DNA from: CAYXXN01 sp964469055
GTDB taxonomy: Bacteria; Acidobacteriota; Thermoanaerobaculia; Multivoradales; JAHEKO01
Reading direction: 5' to 3'
NCBI GenBank assembly: GCA_964469055.1
Contig: CAYXXN010000092.1
Location: 1 to 11,762, forward strand
Length of the DNA stretch: 11,762 nucleotides
In this document: positions 1 through 7,700 of the stretch, one piece after another
Layout of the letters: the number at the start of each line of letters is the position of its first letter
How positions within the stretch are numbered: the stretch's first letter is position 1
Notes under the pieces: generated by a model
The model's input: only the letters and a program-made list of their open reading frames with translations
What the model was told of the DNA's origin: nothing
Database searches by the model: none
Made by a program: the position numbers and the translations under genes

Positions 1-1020
1 CACCACGGCGAGGAGCTCCGAGGCCGCCCGCTCGCACTGCGCGCGGCTGACGTCGAGGTGAGTGACGACGCGCAGCGTGCGGGTGCCGAAGGCGTTGAGC
101 AGGACGCCGCGCGCCCGCGCGCCGGCGACGACGGTGGCCGCGTCGGGGCCGCCAGCGGTGAGGTGGAAGACGACGATGTTGGTCTGCACCGTGGCGAGGT
201 CGAGGACGATCTGCGGGCTCTGCGCCAAGCGCTCGGCGATCGCCCGCGCGTTGGCGTGGTCCTCGGAGAGCCGCGCCAGGTTGCGCTCGAGCCCGTAGAG
301 GCAGGCCGCGGCGAGGATCCCGGCCTGGCGCATGGCGCCGCCCTGCATGCGCCGGTAGCGGACGGTGCTCTCGATGGTCTGGCGGGCGCCGGCCAGGAGC
401 GAGCCGCCCGGCGCGCCCAGGCCCTTCGAGAACGCCACCCCCACGAGGTCGAACGGCCGCGCCAGGTCCGCCGGCGGCCGGCCGCTCGCGACCGCCGCGT
501 TCCAGAGGCGCGCGCCGTCCAGGTACGAGGCGATCCCGTGCTCACGGGCCGCCGCGCAGATCCGCTCGGCCTCGGCCTGCGGGAAGACCACCCCGCCCGC
601 CCGGTTGTGTGTGTTCTCGATCTCGACCAGCGTCGTCGGCGGGTAGAGGATGTGGCCGCTCGGCTTGGCGGCGGCGAGGAACTCCTCGGCGGTGAAGAGG
701 CCGCCGCTGCCGATCTCCGTGAACTGGACGCCGGCGTTGGCGGCCGCGGCCCCCGTCTCGTGCCACACCGCGTGGCTCTCGCGGGAGACCACCACGTCGT
801 CGCCCGGCCGGGTGAGAGCGCGCAGCGTGACCTGGTTGGCCATCGTGCCGGTGGGCAGGAACAGCGCCGCCTCCTTGCCCAGCAGCGCCGCTACCCGCTC
901 TTGGAGCCGGTTGACGGTGGGATCCTCGCCGTACTGGTCGTCCCCCACCTCGGCCGCCGCGATCGCCTCGCGCATCGCGGGCGAGGGCTGGGTGACGGTG
1001 TCGGAACGCAGGTCGATCAT
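1..1020 (-). CDS. ltaE: Low-specificity L-threonine aldolase, 3' end beyond window
   Basis: This cytosolic PLP enzyme splits L-threonine or L-allo-threonine into glycine and acetaldehyde. The reading frame is open from ATG at 1020 to base 1 with no stop, giving 340 residues. The family is usually about 335-350 residues, so only a few are missing. Visible landmarks are the N-terminal IDLRSDTVTQPS, the PLP-phosphate loop PTGTMANQ (about 56-63), the ring-stacking His in SRESHAVWHE (H83), YLDGARLWNA (about 166-175) with the PLP-contacting Asp, and SKGLGAPGGS with the Schiff-base lysine at K199. An SD-like GGAAGG lies 7 bases before the ATG, inside the end of the DinB gene. The start is 3 bases after that gene's TGA, so translation is probably coupled. 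It is the last visible gene of the minus-strand operon. All motifs are intact and the assignment is secure. Substrate stereopreference cannot be read from sequence. Confidence 0.95.
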   Translation of the reverse strand, partial: MIDLRSDTVTQPSPAMREAIAAAEVGDDQYGEDPTVNRLQERVAALLGKEAALFLPTGTMANQVTLRALTRPGDDVVVSRESHAVWHETGAAAANAGVQFTEIGSGGLFTAEEFLAAAKPSGHILYPPTTLVEIENTHNRAGGVVFPQAEAERICAAAREHGIASYLDGARLWNAAVASGRPPADLARPFDLVGVAFSKGLGAPGGSLLAGARQTIESTVRYRRMQGGAMRQAGILAAACLYGLERNLARLSEDHANARAIAERLAQSPQIVLDLATVQTNIVVFHLTAGGPDAATVVAGARARGVLLNAFGTRTLRVVTHLDVSRAQCERAASELLAVV

Positions 1021-1023
1021 CCG

Positions 1024-1572
1024 TCAACCTTCCAATCGCGACCATGGCTCGAGCTGGCGCCGGTGGTGGAGGGTGTGGACGGTGCACAGGCGCAGGCCGG
1101 TCCACGGCGAGAGGCGGCCGAAGATGTGATGGGTGGCGCGGGTCGTGGGCAGATGGCGGCGGGCGGCGAGCTCGCGCTCGAAGCCTCCCGCCTCGGAGAG
1201 GAGACGGCGGCAGGCCTCGGCCGGGTCCGCGACAGGGCTCGTCGGCCGCGCCTCCCGCGGCGAGCGGGCGCCCTCGGGGAACGTTCCTTCCCGCAGGATC
1301 TTGCGCAGGTAACGAGCCCGCGCGTAGACACGCCATGGCCAGCGCAGACGGATCGCCACTCCGGGACCGCCCTGCAGCTCGGCAGCGAGCCGCTCGTAGA
1401 CCAGGCGCACGTGCTCGGTGACCTCCGCAGGGGACCACTTGCCGTCTCCCAGCGGCTCGAGCCAGCGCGCCTCGGGTAGGGCGGTGGCGGTCGCGACGTA
1501 GCCTCGCACCGCCTCGCCGTGGGCGGCGAAGGCTTCCTGCCACTGGGCGTCGTCGGGTGGGCGGCAGAGCAT
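1024..1572 (-). CDS. DinB-superfamily (DinB_2-like) putative metal-dependent protein
   Basis: This 182-residue soluble protein has the pattern of the DinB/YfiT four-helix-bundle fold. In that fold three histidines bind a divalent metal; many members are thiol-dependent transferases (bacillithiol or mycothiol) or uncharacterised. The first candidate ligand is H54 in WSPAEVTEHVRLVYERL, the typical helix-2 histidine. The other two lie in the C-terminal HTLHHRRQLEP motif (H166 and H169 or H170), the hallmark of the family. The ATG at 1572 is 23 bases after the stop of the DUF2182 gene. No strong SD is visible, so translation may rely on coupling. Its stop is 3 bases before ltaE. The family is clear from the histidine spacing. 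The reaction is unknown, and nothing nearby points to a thiol cofactor. Confidence 0.82.
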   Translation of the reverse strand: MLCRPPDDAQWQEAFAAHGEAVRGYVATATALPEARWLEPLGDGKWSPAEVTEHVRLVYERLAAELQGGPGVAIRLRWPWRVYARARYLRKILREGTFPEGARSPREARPTSPVADPAEACRRLLSEAGGFERELAARRHLPTTRATHHIFGRLSPWTGLRLCTVHTLHHRRQLEPWSRLEG

Positions 1573-1595
1573 GAGCGAGGGTGCGGACGCAGGCC

Positions 1596-2351
1596 TCAGC
1601 GCCACCCCACGAGGAGGCCGACGCCCGCGACCACGAGCCCCGCGCCGGCGAGCCGGCCGAGCCGCTGCCCGGCCGGCAGCAGCTTCTCGCCCAGGACGTA
1701 GAGCGCGAGGCCCACGATCCAGAAGAGATTCATGACGCCACCCACGAACAGCAGCGCCATCAGGAACCAACAGCAGGCCAGGCAGAAGGCGCCGTGCTCG
1801 GCGCCCATGACGAGAGAGCCGAGGTTTCCGGGCCGTCGTTTTCGGGTAAGGAGATGGACCGGCGACCGGCAGTGTGCGAGACAGGTGCGTTTGGCCGGCG
1901 TGAGCTGCCAGAGCCCGGCCACGATCAGGAGCGCGCCGGCGAGGATCGGGCTCGTGGCGCTCATCGCCGGCGAGAGCAGGCCGCTCGCGGCGAGCGTCCA
2001 CTGCGCCGCGACGGCGACGAGGCTGAAGAGGGCCCAGGCGGCGAGGTATCCCGCCGTGAACCAACTGGAGGCGCCGTAGGGCGCCCGCCCCGGCTCCGCC
2101 TTGCGGTTGAGGGCCGCCGCGAGCAGGACCGTCGGCGCGGCGCTCGGCAGCATCATCGCCACCATCATGATCCACCACATGAAGAAGTTGAGGGCGGCGT
2201 AGCCGAGCGTCCAGGGCGCCGGTACCAGCGCGTCCATGTCCATGCCGGCGCCCGCCAGCAACCAGCTCCAGGCGAGCAGGGCGACGAGCGCCAAGCTGCC
2301 CGCGACCACCCAGCGGTCGCGCCGGAGGACGGCTTCTAGACCCGCGGCCAT
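1596..2351 (-). CDS. DUF2182 (COG5486-type) polytopic membrane protein, putative metal binding
   Basis: This 251-residue integral membrane protein has about six to seven hydrophobic segments (roughly 14-33, 52-80, 96-118, 132-150, 180-203, 205-224, 232-250). Family marks are a methionine-rich helix MWWIMMVAMMLPSAAP (58-73), the loop TPAKRTCLAHCRSP (151-164) with C157, H160 and C161, and GAEHGAFCLACCWF (183-196) with H186, C190, C193 and C194, followed by MNLFWIVGLALYVLGEK. These match the family called predicted metal-binding integral membrane protein (DUF2182). Clustered Met, Cys and His in or near membrane helices would suit a soft metal such as copper, but that is inference. It starts 26 bases after the DUF1326 gene; as I recall, the two families often sit together, which suggests partners at the membrane. 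ATG at 2351 gives the usual family length. No SD is obvious. Confidence 0.85.
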   Translation of the reverse strand: MAAGLEAVLRRDRWVVAGSLALVALLAWSWLLAGAGMDMDALVPAPWTLGYAALNFFMWWIMMVAMMLPSAAPTVLLAAALNRKAEPGRAPYGASSWFTAGYLAAWALFSLVAVAAQWTLAASGLLSPAMSATSPILAGALLIVAGLWQLTPAKRTCLAHCRSPVHLLTRKRRPGNLGSLVMGAEHGAFCLACCWFLMALLFVGGVMNLFWIVGLALYVLGEKLLPAGQRLGRLAGAGLVVAGVGLLVGWR

Positions 2352-2377
2352 GCGCGCCGGGCTCGCCCCGCCGGCCC

Positions 2378-3016
2378 TCAGCCGTGCACCACGCCGCGGC
2401 CGGAGTGGCGCAGCAGGTTGAACTGGCCGTAAGTGTCGGCCAAGTCGAGGGGGATCGCGCCGATCGCCCGCGTCGTCGCGATCGCCACCTCGGCGCTCTC
2501 GAACTCGATGCCGTTGGGGATCTCGATCCGCACCCGGTGCTCCTGGCCGGTGGCCGGGCTCTTGATGGGACTGCCCACCGACTCGAGCACGCCGGGGATG
2601 GCGACGCGCGCCCTGCGCGCCTCGAGGTCCACCTCGAACTCGATCGGCAGGACCAGCGTCGGGTGCACGGTGTCCGACATCGTCCGGTACACCCACCAGT
2701 GGGTGGCCCCCTCCTCCGTCTCCTCGCCGTGCAGGATCTTGACCAGCGCCTCGCGCTGCCGCTCGTCCGCCCGCTCGTCGACGATCACCTGCAGCTCGCC
2801 CTTGCCCTCGAAGACCGGCCCCGGCCAGGCGTAGATCATCGCCACCCGGAGCCCGTCGAGGACGACGTCGCCGAAGTGCCCGCGATCGATGCGCACCACC
2901 TCGAAGCCCCGGCAGTGGTCGTCGGTCGGCAGCCCCTCGAACTGGCAGGGGCAGCCGTAGAGACAGTTGCAGTTGCCGAACTCGATCCCCTCGACGTACC
3001 AATCGGTCAGGCTCAC
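2378..3016 (-). CDS. DUF1326 domain protein with N-terminal Cys cluster
   Basis: This 212-residue soluble protein has no signal peptide or membrane helix. It begins LTDWYVEGIEFGNCNCLYGC, the characteristic N-terminus of DUF1326. Cysteines at 16, 18, 22 and 24 form a C-x-C-x3-C-x-C cluster, with C35 following in the DDHCRGF motif. This is the probable metal or redox site. The conserved middle (VVLDGLRVAMIYAWPGP, about 51-67) and the DTVHPTLVLPIEFEVD stretch also fit the family. The GTG start at 3016 is preceded by GGGAGG about four bases upstream, the best SD in this operon after that of higA, and it fixes the start. The next gene encodes DUF2182, so a joint metal-related role at the inner membrane is plausible. 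The biochemical function is not established, and I do not assign one. Confidence 0.85.
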   Translation of the reverse strand: MSLTDWYVEGIEFGNCNCLYGCPCQFEGLPTDDHCRGFEVVRIDRGHFGDVVLDGLRVAMIYAWPGPVFEGKGELQVIVDERADERQREALVKILHGEETEEGATHWWVYRTMSDTVHPTLVLPIEFEVDLEARRARVAIPGVLESVGSPIKSPATGQEHRVRIEIPNGIEFESAEVAIATTRAIGAIPLDLADTYGQFNLLRHSGRGVVHG

Positions 3017-3061
3017 GAGACCTCCCGCAGTGGCGCTCGCCGTGGCGTGCGAGGCAAGAGT

Positions 3062-3541
3062 CTAATCCGTCCCGAGCGGACGGACGATGGTGGTCTGCAA
3101 CATCGTGGCGACCAGCTCGCGCTCGGCGCCGGCGAGGCCGAAGACCTCGGCGAGCGAGACGGTGAGCGTCCGGCCGGCGCGCTGGACCCGGGCGCAGGCC
3201 AGGAACCGCGGCGCCGAGGCCGGGCGCAGGAGGTTGATCTTGAACTCGACCGCGAGCACCTCGTGACCGGGCGGAGCGAGCGAGAGCGCCGCGTAGCCGC
3301 AGGCCGAGTCGGCGACGCTGGCGAGGACCCCTGCGTGGAGAAAGCCGTGCTGCTGGGCGTGCGCGGCCGAGAACGGAACGCTCACGTGGACCTCACCGGG
3401 GAGCACGACATCGAGCGCGGCCCCGAGCGCTACCATGAACGTCTGTCGTTCGAAGCTCGCGCGAACGACAGCCTCGAAGTCCGGATTCTGGGCGGTGAAG
3501 CTCCCGGCGGCTCCTCCGCTGGCCGTCTCCGTCTCCTTCAT
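3062..3541 (-). CDS. PaaI-like hotdog-fold acyl-CoA thioesterase
   Basis: This 159-residue single-domain protein has the PaaI/4HBT hotdog signature HGFLHAGVLASVADSACGYAA (65-85). The helix carries the HxG turn and D78 in the position of the family's usual catalytic acid. The strand VLAVEFKINLLRPA (96-109) and the C-terminal strand SLAEVFGLAGAERELVATML also fit. Members hydrolyse acyl-CoA thioesters in the cytosol, often aromatic or medium-chain; the substrate here is unknown. The ATG at 3541 overlaps the TGA of the upstream higA-like gene in an ATGA, implying translational coupling. The frame extends further upstream inside higA, but the overlap start gives normal family length. The first 20 residues are low in hydrophobics and probably disordered. 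DUF1326 follows 45 bases downstream on the same strand. Nothing in the neighbours points to phenylacetate degradation, so the symbol paaI is not used. Confidence 0.85.
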   Translation of the reverse strand: MKETETASGGAAGSFTAQNPDFEAVVRASFERQTFMVALGAALDVVLPGEVHVSVPFSAAHAQQHGFLHAGVLASVADSACGYAALSLAPPGHEVLAVEFKINLLRPASAPRFLACARVQRAGRTLTVSLAEVFGLAGAERELVATMLQTTIVRPLGTD

Positions 3542-3831
3542 GCCGACGCCTGGGCCAGCCGCCGCACTCGAGAGACGTTGGTCCCACGCGCCGCCCACAG
3601 GTCGGCCTGCTTTTGCAGGTTCATCCACAGATCGGGCGTCGTGTCGAAGGCGCGGGCGAGCCGGTAGGCCATCTCGGCGCTGATCCCCTGGTGCCCGTTG
3701 ACGAGCGCGGACAGGGTCTTGCGAGTGACGCCGAGCGCCGCGGCGGCCGCAGTCACCGACAACCCGAGCGGCTCGAGGTACAGCTCGCGAAGCACCTCGC
3801 CCGGGTGCGGAGGATCATGCATCAAGGCCAT
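3538..3831 (-). CDS. higA: HigA-family antitoxin-like XRE regulator, no adjacent toxin
   Basis: This 97-residue protein matches HigA (VapI-type) addiction-module antidotes. It has the N-terminal HPGEVLRE motif, an XRE helix-turn-helix over LSVTAAAAALGVTRKTLSALVNG (about 24-46), then ISAEMAYRLARAFDTTPDLW and the closing MNLQKQADLWAA. The family binds DNA as a dimer, represses its own operon and neutralises an RNase toxin (HigB). A HigB gene would normally lie just upstream; no such frame is found between 3832 and 3961 on either strand, nor downstream. The gene is therefore an orphan or a free-standing regulator. ATG at 3831 is chosen over a TTG two codons earlier because GGAG of AAGGAG sits 6 bases before it. 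It heads the minus-strand operon and overlaps the thioesterase gene by 4 bases. A perfect inverted repeat 40 bases upstream is the likely operator. The family is confident; an active antitoxin role is not. Confidence 0.9.
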   Translation of the reverse strand: MALMHDPPHPGEVLRELYLEPLGLSVTAAAAALGVTRKTLSALVNGHQGISAEMAYRLARAFDTTPDLWMNLQKQADLWAARGTNVSRVRRLAQASA

Positions 3832-3846
3832 CTTCAACTCCTTCTT

Positions 3847-3862
3847 CCCGTCAGTCTACGGG
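3847..3862 (-). promoter_or_regulatory. Small hairpin in the higA leader, just before the SD
   Basis: CCCGT-CAGTCT-ACGGG forms a 5-bp stem with a 6-base loop. It ends about 6 bases before the SD core on the minus strand. It could be a second half-operator or a leader hairpin that modulates initiation. The arms are short and GC-rich, so chance is quite possible in this genome. Confidence 0.3.
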
Positions 3863-3870
3863 CGAGCGCC

Positions 3871-3890
3871 TACTTTTCGCGCTAAAAGTA
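3871..3890. promoter_or_regulatory. Perfect inverted repeat, candidate HigA operator
   Basis: The sequence TACTTTT-CGCGCT-AAAAGTA is a perfect dyad with 7-base arms and a 6-base centre. It lies 40 bases upstream of the higA-like ATG on the minus strand. HigA-type XRE dimers bind such dyads to repress their own operon, and this is the most symmetric site in the intergenic gap. A -10-like TACTTT on the minus strand falls within one arm, so occupancy would block RNA polymerase. There is no T-run directly after the stem, which argues against a terminator. The binding protein is inferred from position only. Confidence 0.55.
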
Positions 3891-3961
3891 CGGAAGGAGA
3901 TCCTGTAACCCATTAGGGAAACTAGCGTTCATCTGTCATTCACCCACAGAGTTTTCCACAT

Positions 3962-4744
3962 CTACTTTCCGCTCCCGCGCGTGGATCTGGGCGCCGCCGG
4001 TGGCTTCGCGGCCAGTGCCCTGAGCTGCCGGAGGCTCCTCTCCGTGCTCTCGATGAGGCCGGGCAGGTCGGCGCGGGAGAGGCCGGGCACGGGGCCCTTC
4101 TTGGCCTCCCGGACGGCCTCGCGCGCGGCGGCGGCCATGCGGCGCGCCGCCGCGACCACCGGGTCCTGGGGCGGCCGGCCGAGCGGGGGCTCGTGGTGGA
4201 GCGCCCGCCAGCGGCTCACCTCCGCCGAGAGGGCCGGAAGGCCGAGGCGCTTGCTCACGACGCGCCGTGCGAGGGCGAGTTTCGGCGCGGCCTGGGTTAC
4301 GCCGAGCAGTAGGCGCTGCTGGCTGAAGGTGAGCTGGCCGGCCGTCTCGGCGAGCACGGGGAGCTGCCGGCGCAGGAGCAGGGCGTTCCACAGGTAGGGC
4401 GGCAGGAATCGCAGTCCTTGGTGGTCTGCGATCTGGCGCAGCGTCGGGTGGTCCTCGGCGCGGTCGAGCGCCTCCTCGTCGCCGTCCAGGAACTGCTCGA
4501 GTAGATAGTCGGCGATGGCGATCGCCGTGCTGATGGCGCCTCGGACATAGAGACCGTTGATCTTCCGTACCGCCTCGTCGATGGTCGGAGCCGGCGGCGG
4601 GCCCACGCCGGGCGGCACGATCTCGACCGGGCCCGGGATCGGCGCCGGCGTCGGGTTCCCGCCGGGAGGCGGTTTCGGTCGCTCCACGCTACTCGTACCC
4701 AGATCTACTCCGGCTGCCACCTCGGCAGCCGCCCCGGCGTCCAC
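3962..4744 (-). CDS. Uncharacterised protein with ParB/KorB-like helix-turn-helix core
   Basis: I do not recognise this 260-residue protein as a named family. Residues about 21-54 are proline-rich (PKPPPGGNPTPAPIPGP, then VGPPPAP). Residues 55-100 look helical (DEAVRKINGLYVRGAISTA). Residues about 100-180 align by eye with the ParB/KorB DNA-binding core: TLRQIADHQG matches the first HTH helix, YLWNALLLRRQLPVL the recognition-helix region, and LTFSQQRLLLG the LSxxHxRxLL stretch. That is followed by LALARRVVSKRLGL like ParB's LAxxVVxxxLS. The ParB N-terminal nucleotide-binding domain is absent, and the C-terminus is Arg/Ala-rich helix. Some DUF1016 N-termini have a similar core. No signal peptide or membrane segment is seen. 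The GTG at 4744 overlaps the upstream gene by 40 bases; GTG at 4687, 17 bases past that gene's stop, is an equally good start. A role in DNA binding is inference. Confidence 0.7.
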   Translation of the reverse strand: MDAGAAAEVAAGVDLGTSSVERPKPPPGGNPTPAPIPGPVEIVPPGVGPPPAPTIDEAVRKINGLYVRGAISTAIAIADYLLEQFLDGDEEALDRAEDHPTLRQIADHQGLRFLPPYLWNALLLRRQLPVLAETAGQLTFSQQRLLLGVTQAAPKLALARRVVSKRLGLPALSAEVSRWRALHHEPPLGRPPQDPVVAAARRMAAAAREAVREAKKGPVPGLSRADLPGLIESTERSLRQLRALAAKPPAAPRSTRGSGK

Positions 4745-7700
4745 GGCGCGCCTGCCGCCTCCATCTCGGCCTCGAGCGTCACGAGGTCTCCCTCGACCCC
4801 GTGGAGCCCTTCGAGCACCGGCGCGAAGGCCTCGGCGGCGATCTCGTAGTTGCGTCGGTGGGTCGCGGTCGGCGCGGAGGTCGCGGTCCAGTGGCCGGAG
4901 ACAACCTGGACGACGCGATCAGTGATCGCCGGCGGCGTGGGCTCGGAGCGGGAGGCGATGGTCGAGTCGCCCTCGAGTGTCATCTGCAGGTCCTCGAGGC
5001 GTCCCTCGATCCCGTCGAGCCGGTCGAGCCATGCCGGATCGCCGTCCGAGGTGTCGAGCGCTGCCTTGCGCAGGTGAGTGATGCGGGTGCCCATCTCGTC
5101 GGCGGCGCTCGAGGCGCCGAGTACGGCGCGCTGCAGGCGTGCCGTCTGTCGCTGGAAGGCGGTGAGGGCGGCGCGGTCGGCCGCGGGCAGGGTCGAGGTA
5201 CTAGCCGGCTCGACCGCGAAGGAGATCGGGCCGGCAAGCTCGGTCAGCGCGCCGTCCACCCGCTGGGCGAGCGTCGCCGAGTACGTGCCCGGCACGGCGA
5301 GCGGGCCGATCGGCGGGCTGTCGAAGGCCTCCTCCTCTTCCTCCTCGAGCGAGGTCGGATCGGGCGGCGGGAAGCGCAGGTCCCAGGCGACGCGGTGGAA
5401 GCCCTTCTCCACCGGCCCGCTGACGCGGCGCACGACCGCCCCCGTCTCGTCGCGGACGGTCAGGATCATCGTCGGGTCCTCCTCGCGGTCCTCGGCGCGC
5501 AGGTCCTCCCAGCTCGGGTAACCCACGGGCTCGTCTTTCTCGAAGCTCTTCTTCTCCGCGTCGCGGCGCCTCTCGCGGCGAGTCTGGATCTCTTCCTTCA
5601 GGTAATAGGTGAGGACGGCGCCCAGCGGCGGGTTGGGCGCCGAGTAGAACGAGTCGCCCATGAAGGCCTTGTCGTTGTAGCCTAGGGCGTAGGTCTTCAT
5701 GAAGAGCGGTGCCTTGCGGGCCGGGAAGAGGACGGCCGGCTCGCCCAGCAGCTCTTCGCTCACCTGGCGCAGCGGCGTGTAGTCGTCCAGGACGTAGAAG
5801 CCGCGCCCGAAGGTGCCGACGACGAGGTCGTTCTCGCGGCGCTGGATCTCGAGGTCGCGGACGGCGATGGTGGGCATGCCGCCCTCGAGCTCGATCCACT
5901 TGCCGCCGCCGTCGAGCGAGAAGTAGACGCCGAACTCGGTGCCGGCGAAGAGGAGGTCCGGATCGACGTGGTCCTGGGCCACGCTGTAGACCGAGCCCCG
6001 CTCCGGCAGATCCCCGGCGATCGAGCTCCAGGTGGCGCCGCGGTCGGTGCTCTTCAGCAAGTACGGTTTGAAATCGCCCATCTTGTGGTTGTCGAAGGCG
6101 GCGAAGACGGTGCCGGGGTCGTGCCGTGAAGCTTCGAGGTCGGAGACGTAGGTCATCTCCGGCACGCCGGCGAAGCGCTCGATCCTGCGCCAGGCGCCGC
6201 CGCCCTCGGTGACCTGCACGAGGCCGTCGTCGGTGCCGATGTAGAGGAGCCCGGCGGCGAGCGGCGACTCGGTGAGCGAGATGATGTTGCCGTAGAAGGA
6301 GGTCGAGCGGTTCTTGGCCACCGTGTCCACACCCCACACGCGACCCATGACCTCGAGCCGGTTGCGGTCGATCTGCCGGGTCAGGTCGGGCGAGATCGGC
6401 GTCCACGTGTCGCCGCGGTCCTCGCTCCGGTAGACGCGCTGCGAGGCGATGTAGAGCCGGGTCGGCGAGTGCGGGCTGATGGCGAAAGCCGTGTCCCAGT
6501 TCCAGCGCGAGGCTGGCTCGCCGGGGGCCGGCTGGGGCTGAATGTCGATCGACTCGCCGGTCCGGCGGTCGTAGCGCACGATGCCGGCGTGCTGGTACTG
6601 GCCGTAGACGATGTCGGGGTTGCCGGGCTCGACGGCCGGGTCGAAGCCGTCGCCGCCCACGACGACGAACCAGTCGCGGTTGGTGATGCCGTGGTCGGAG
6701 GCGTTGCGGGAGGGGCCGCCCCAGGTGGCGTTGTCTTGGGTGCCGCCGTAGACGCTGTAGAAGGGCTGCGCGTCGTCGACGGCGATCTTGTAGAACTGGG
6801 TGATGGGGAGGTTGCCGAAGAAGTCCCAGGTCTCGCCGCCGTCGAAGGTCTCGTAGACGCCGCCGTCGCAGCCGTTGACGAAGTGCTTCGGGTCGTCGGG
6901 ATCGACCCACAGGGCGTGGTTGTCGACGTGTTTGGCGTTCTCGGGGATCGAGCGCCAGGTCGACCCGCCGTCGTCCGAGACCTCGACGTGGAAGTCCATC
7001 GAGTAGACGCGGTCGGCGTCGTGCGGGTCGGGGACGAGCTCGTTGTAGTACTGCGGGCTCGAGGAGACGTAGTCGTTCACCTTCTCCCAGTTGGCGCCGG
7101 CGTCGGTCGAGCGGAAGATGCCGCCCTCCTCCGCGATCGACTCGACGATGGCGGTCACGATGTCGGGGTCGACCGGCGAGACGGCGAGGCCGATCTTGCC
7201 CATGTCCTCCTCGGGCAGGCCGTTGGTGAGCTCCTTCCAGGTGGCGCCGCCGTCGGTCGACTTGTGGATGCCGGAGCCGGGGCCGCCGTCGATCAAGGTC
7301 CAGACCCGCCGGGCGCGCTGGTAGGTCGTGGCGTAGAGAACGTCGGGGTCGCGCGGGTCGATCCACACCTCGTTGGCCCCGGTGTGCTCGTCGACGTGGA
7401 GGACGCGCGTCCAGGTGACGCCGCCGTCTGTCGTCTTGTAGACGCCGCGGTCGCCGCCGGCGCGCCACAGGGGTCCCTGGGCGGCGACCCAGACGACGTT
7501 TGAGTCGCGGGGGTCGACGACGATGCGGCCGATGTGCTCGGACTCTTTGAGGCCCATGTTGGTCCAACTGGTGCCGCCGTCGACGGACTTGTAGACGCCG
7601 TCGCCGTAGGCCACGGAGCGCTGGCTGTTGTTTTCGCCGGTGCCGACCCAGACGGTGAGCGGGTTCCCGGGGTCGATGGTGACGCAGCCGATCGAGTAGG

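Larger units (their letters stand above)
3832..3961. other. AT-richer intergenic leader/promoter region of the higA-led operon
   Basis: This is the only sizeable gap before the six-gene minus-strand operon, and it is clearly less GC-rich than its surroundings (3871-3961 is under half G+C by eye). It holds the higA SD, two inverted repeats listed separately, and a short imperfect CCC-ATTA-GGG dyad at 3909-3918. I could not pick a convincing -35/-10 pair on the minus strand. TACTTT (3890 down to 3885) is the best -10-like hexamer, and it overlaps the operator candidate. No stem with a T-run is present to terminate transcription from the upstream gene. TTTTCCACA at 3952-3960 is one base off a DnaA box but stands nearly alone. 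Confidence 0.6.

Noticed and set aside
58..1479. A 473-codon open frame on the plus strand.
   Set aside because: It runs antisense to ltaE and the DinB gene, whose motifs are intact. Its composition is Arg/Gly/Ala-rich, as expected of a shadow frame in GC-rich DNA.
3032..3870. GGCGAGCGCC palindromes at 3861-3870 and, as the reverse complement, at 3032-3041, each upstream of a gene start.
   Set aside because: These are short GC-rich palindromes in a GC-rich genome. Two copies are not enough to argue for a shared operator.
3909..3918. CCC-ATTA-GGG as a possible terminator of the 3962-4744 gene.
   Set aside because: There are only three clean base pairs with mismatched flanks and no T-run after the stem on the minus strand.
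3952..3960. TTTTCCACA, close to a DnaA box, with a CACCCACA just before it, in an AT-richer stretch next to a ParB-core gene.
   Set aside because: Only one near-match and one poor match occur. There is no dnaA, dnaN or parAB gene and no repeat cluster, so an origin cannot be supported.
5201..7567. A 788-codon open frame on the minus strand inside the propeller gene.
   Set aside because: It is the same strand read in another frame. Its RRRHLD-type repeats are simply the Asp-box codons read out of frame.
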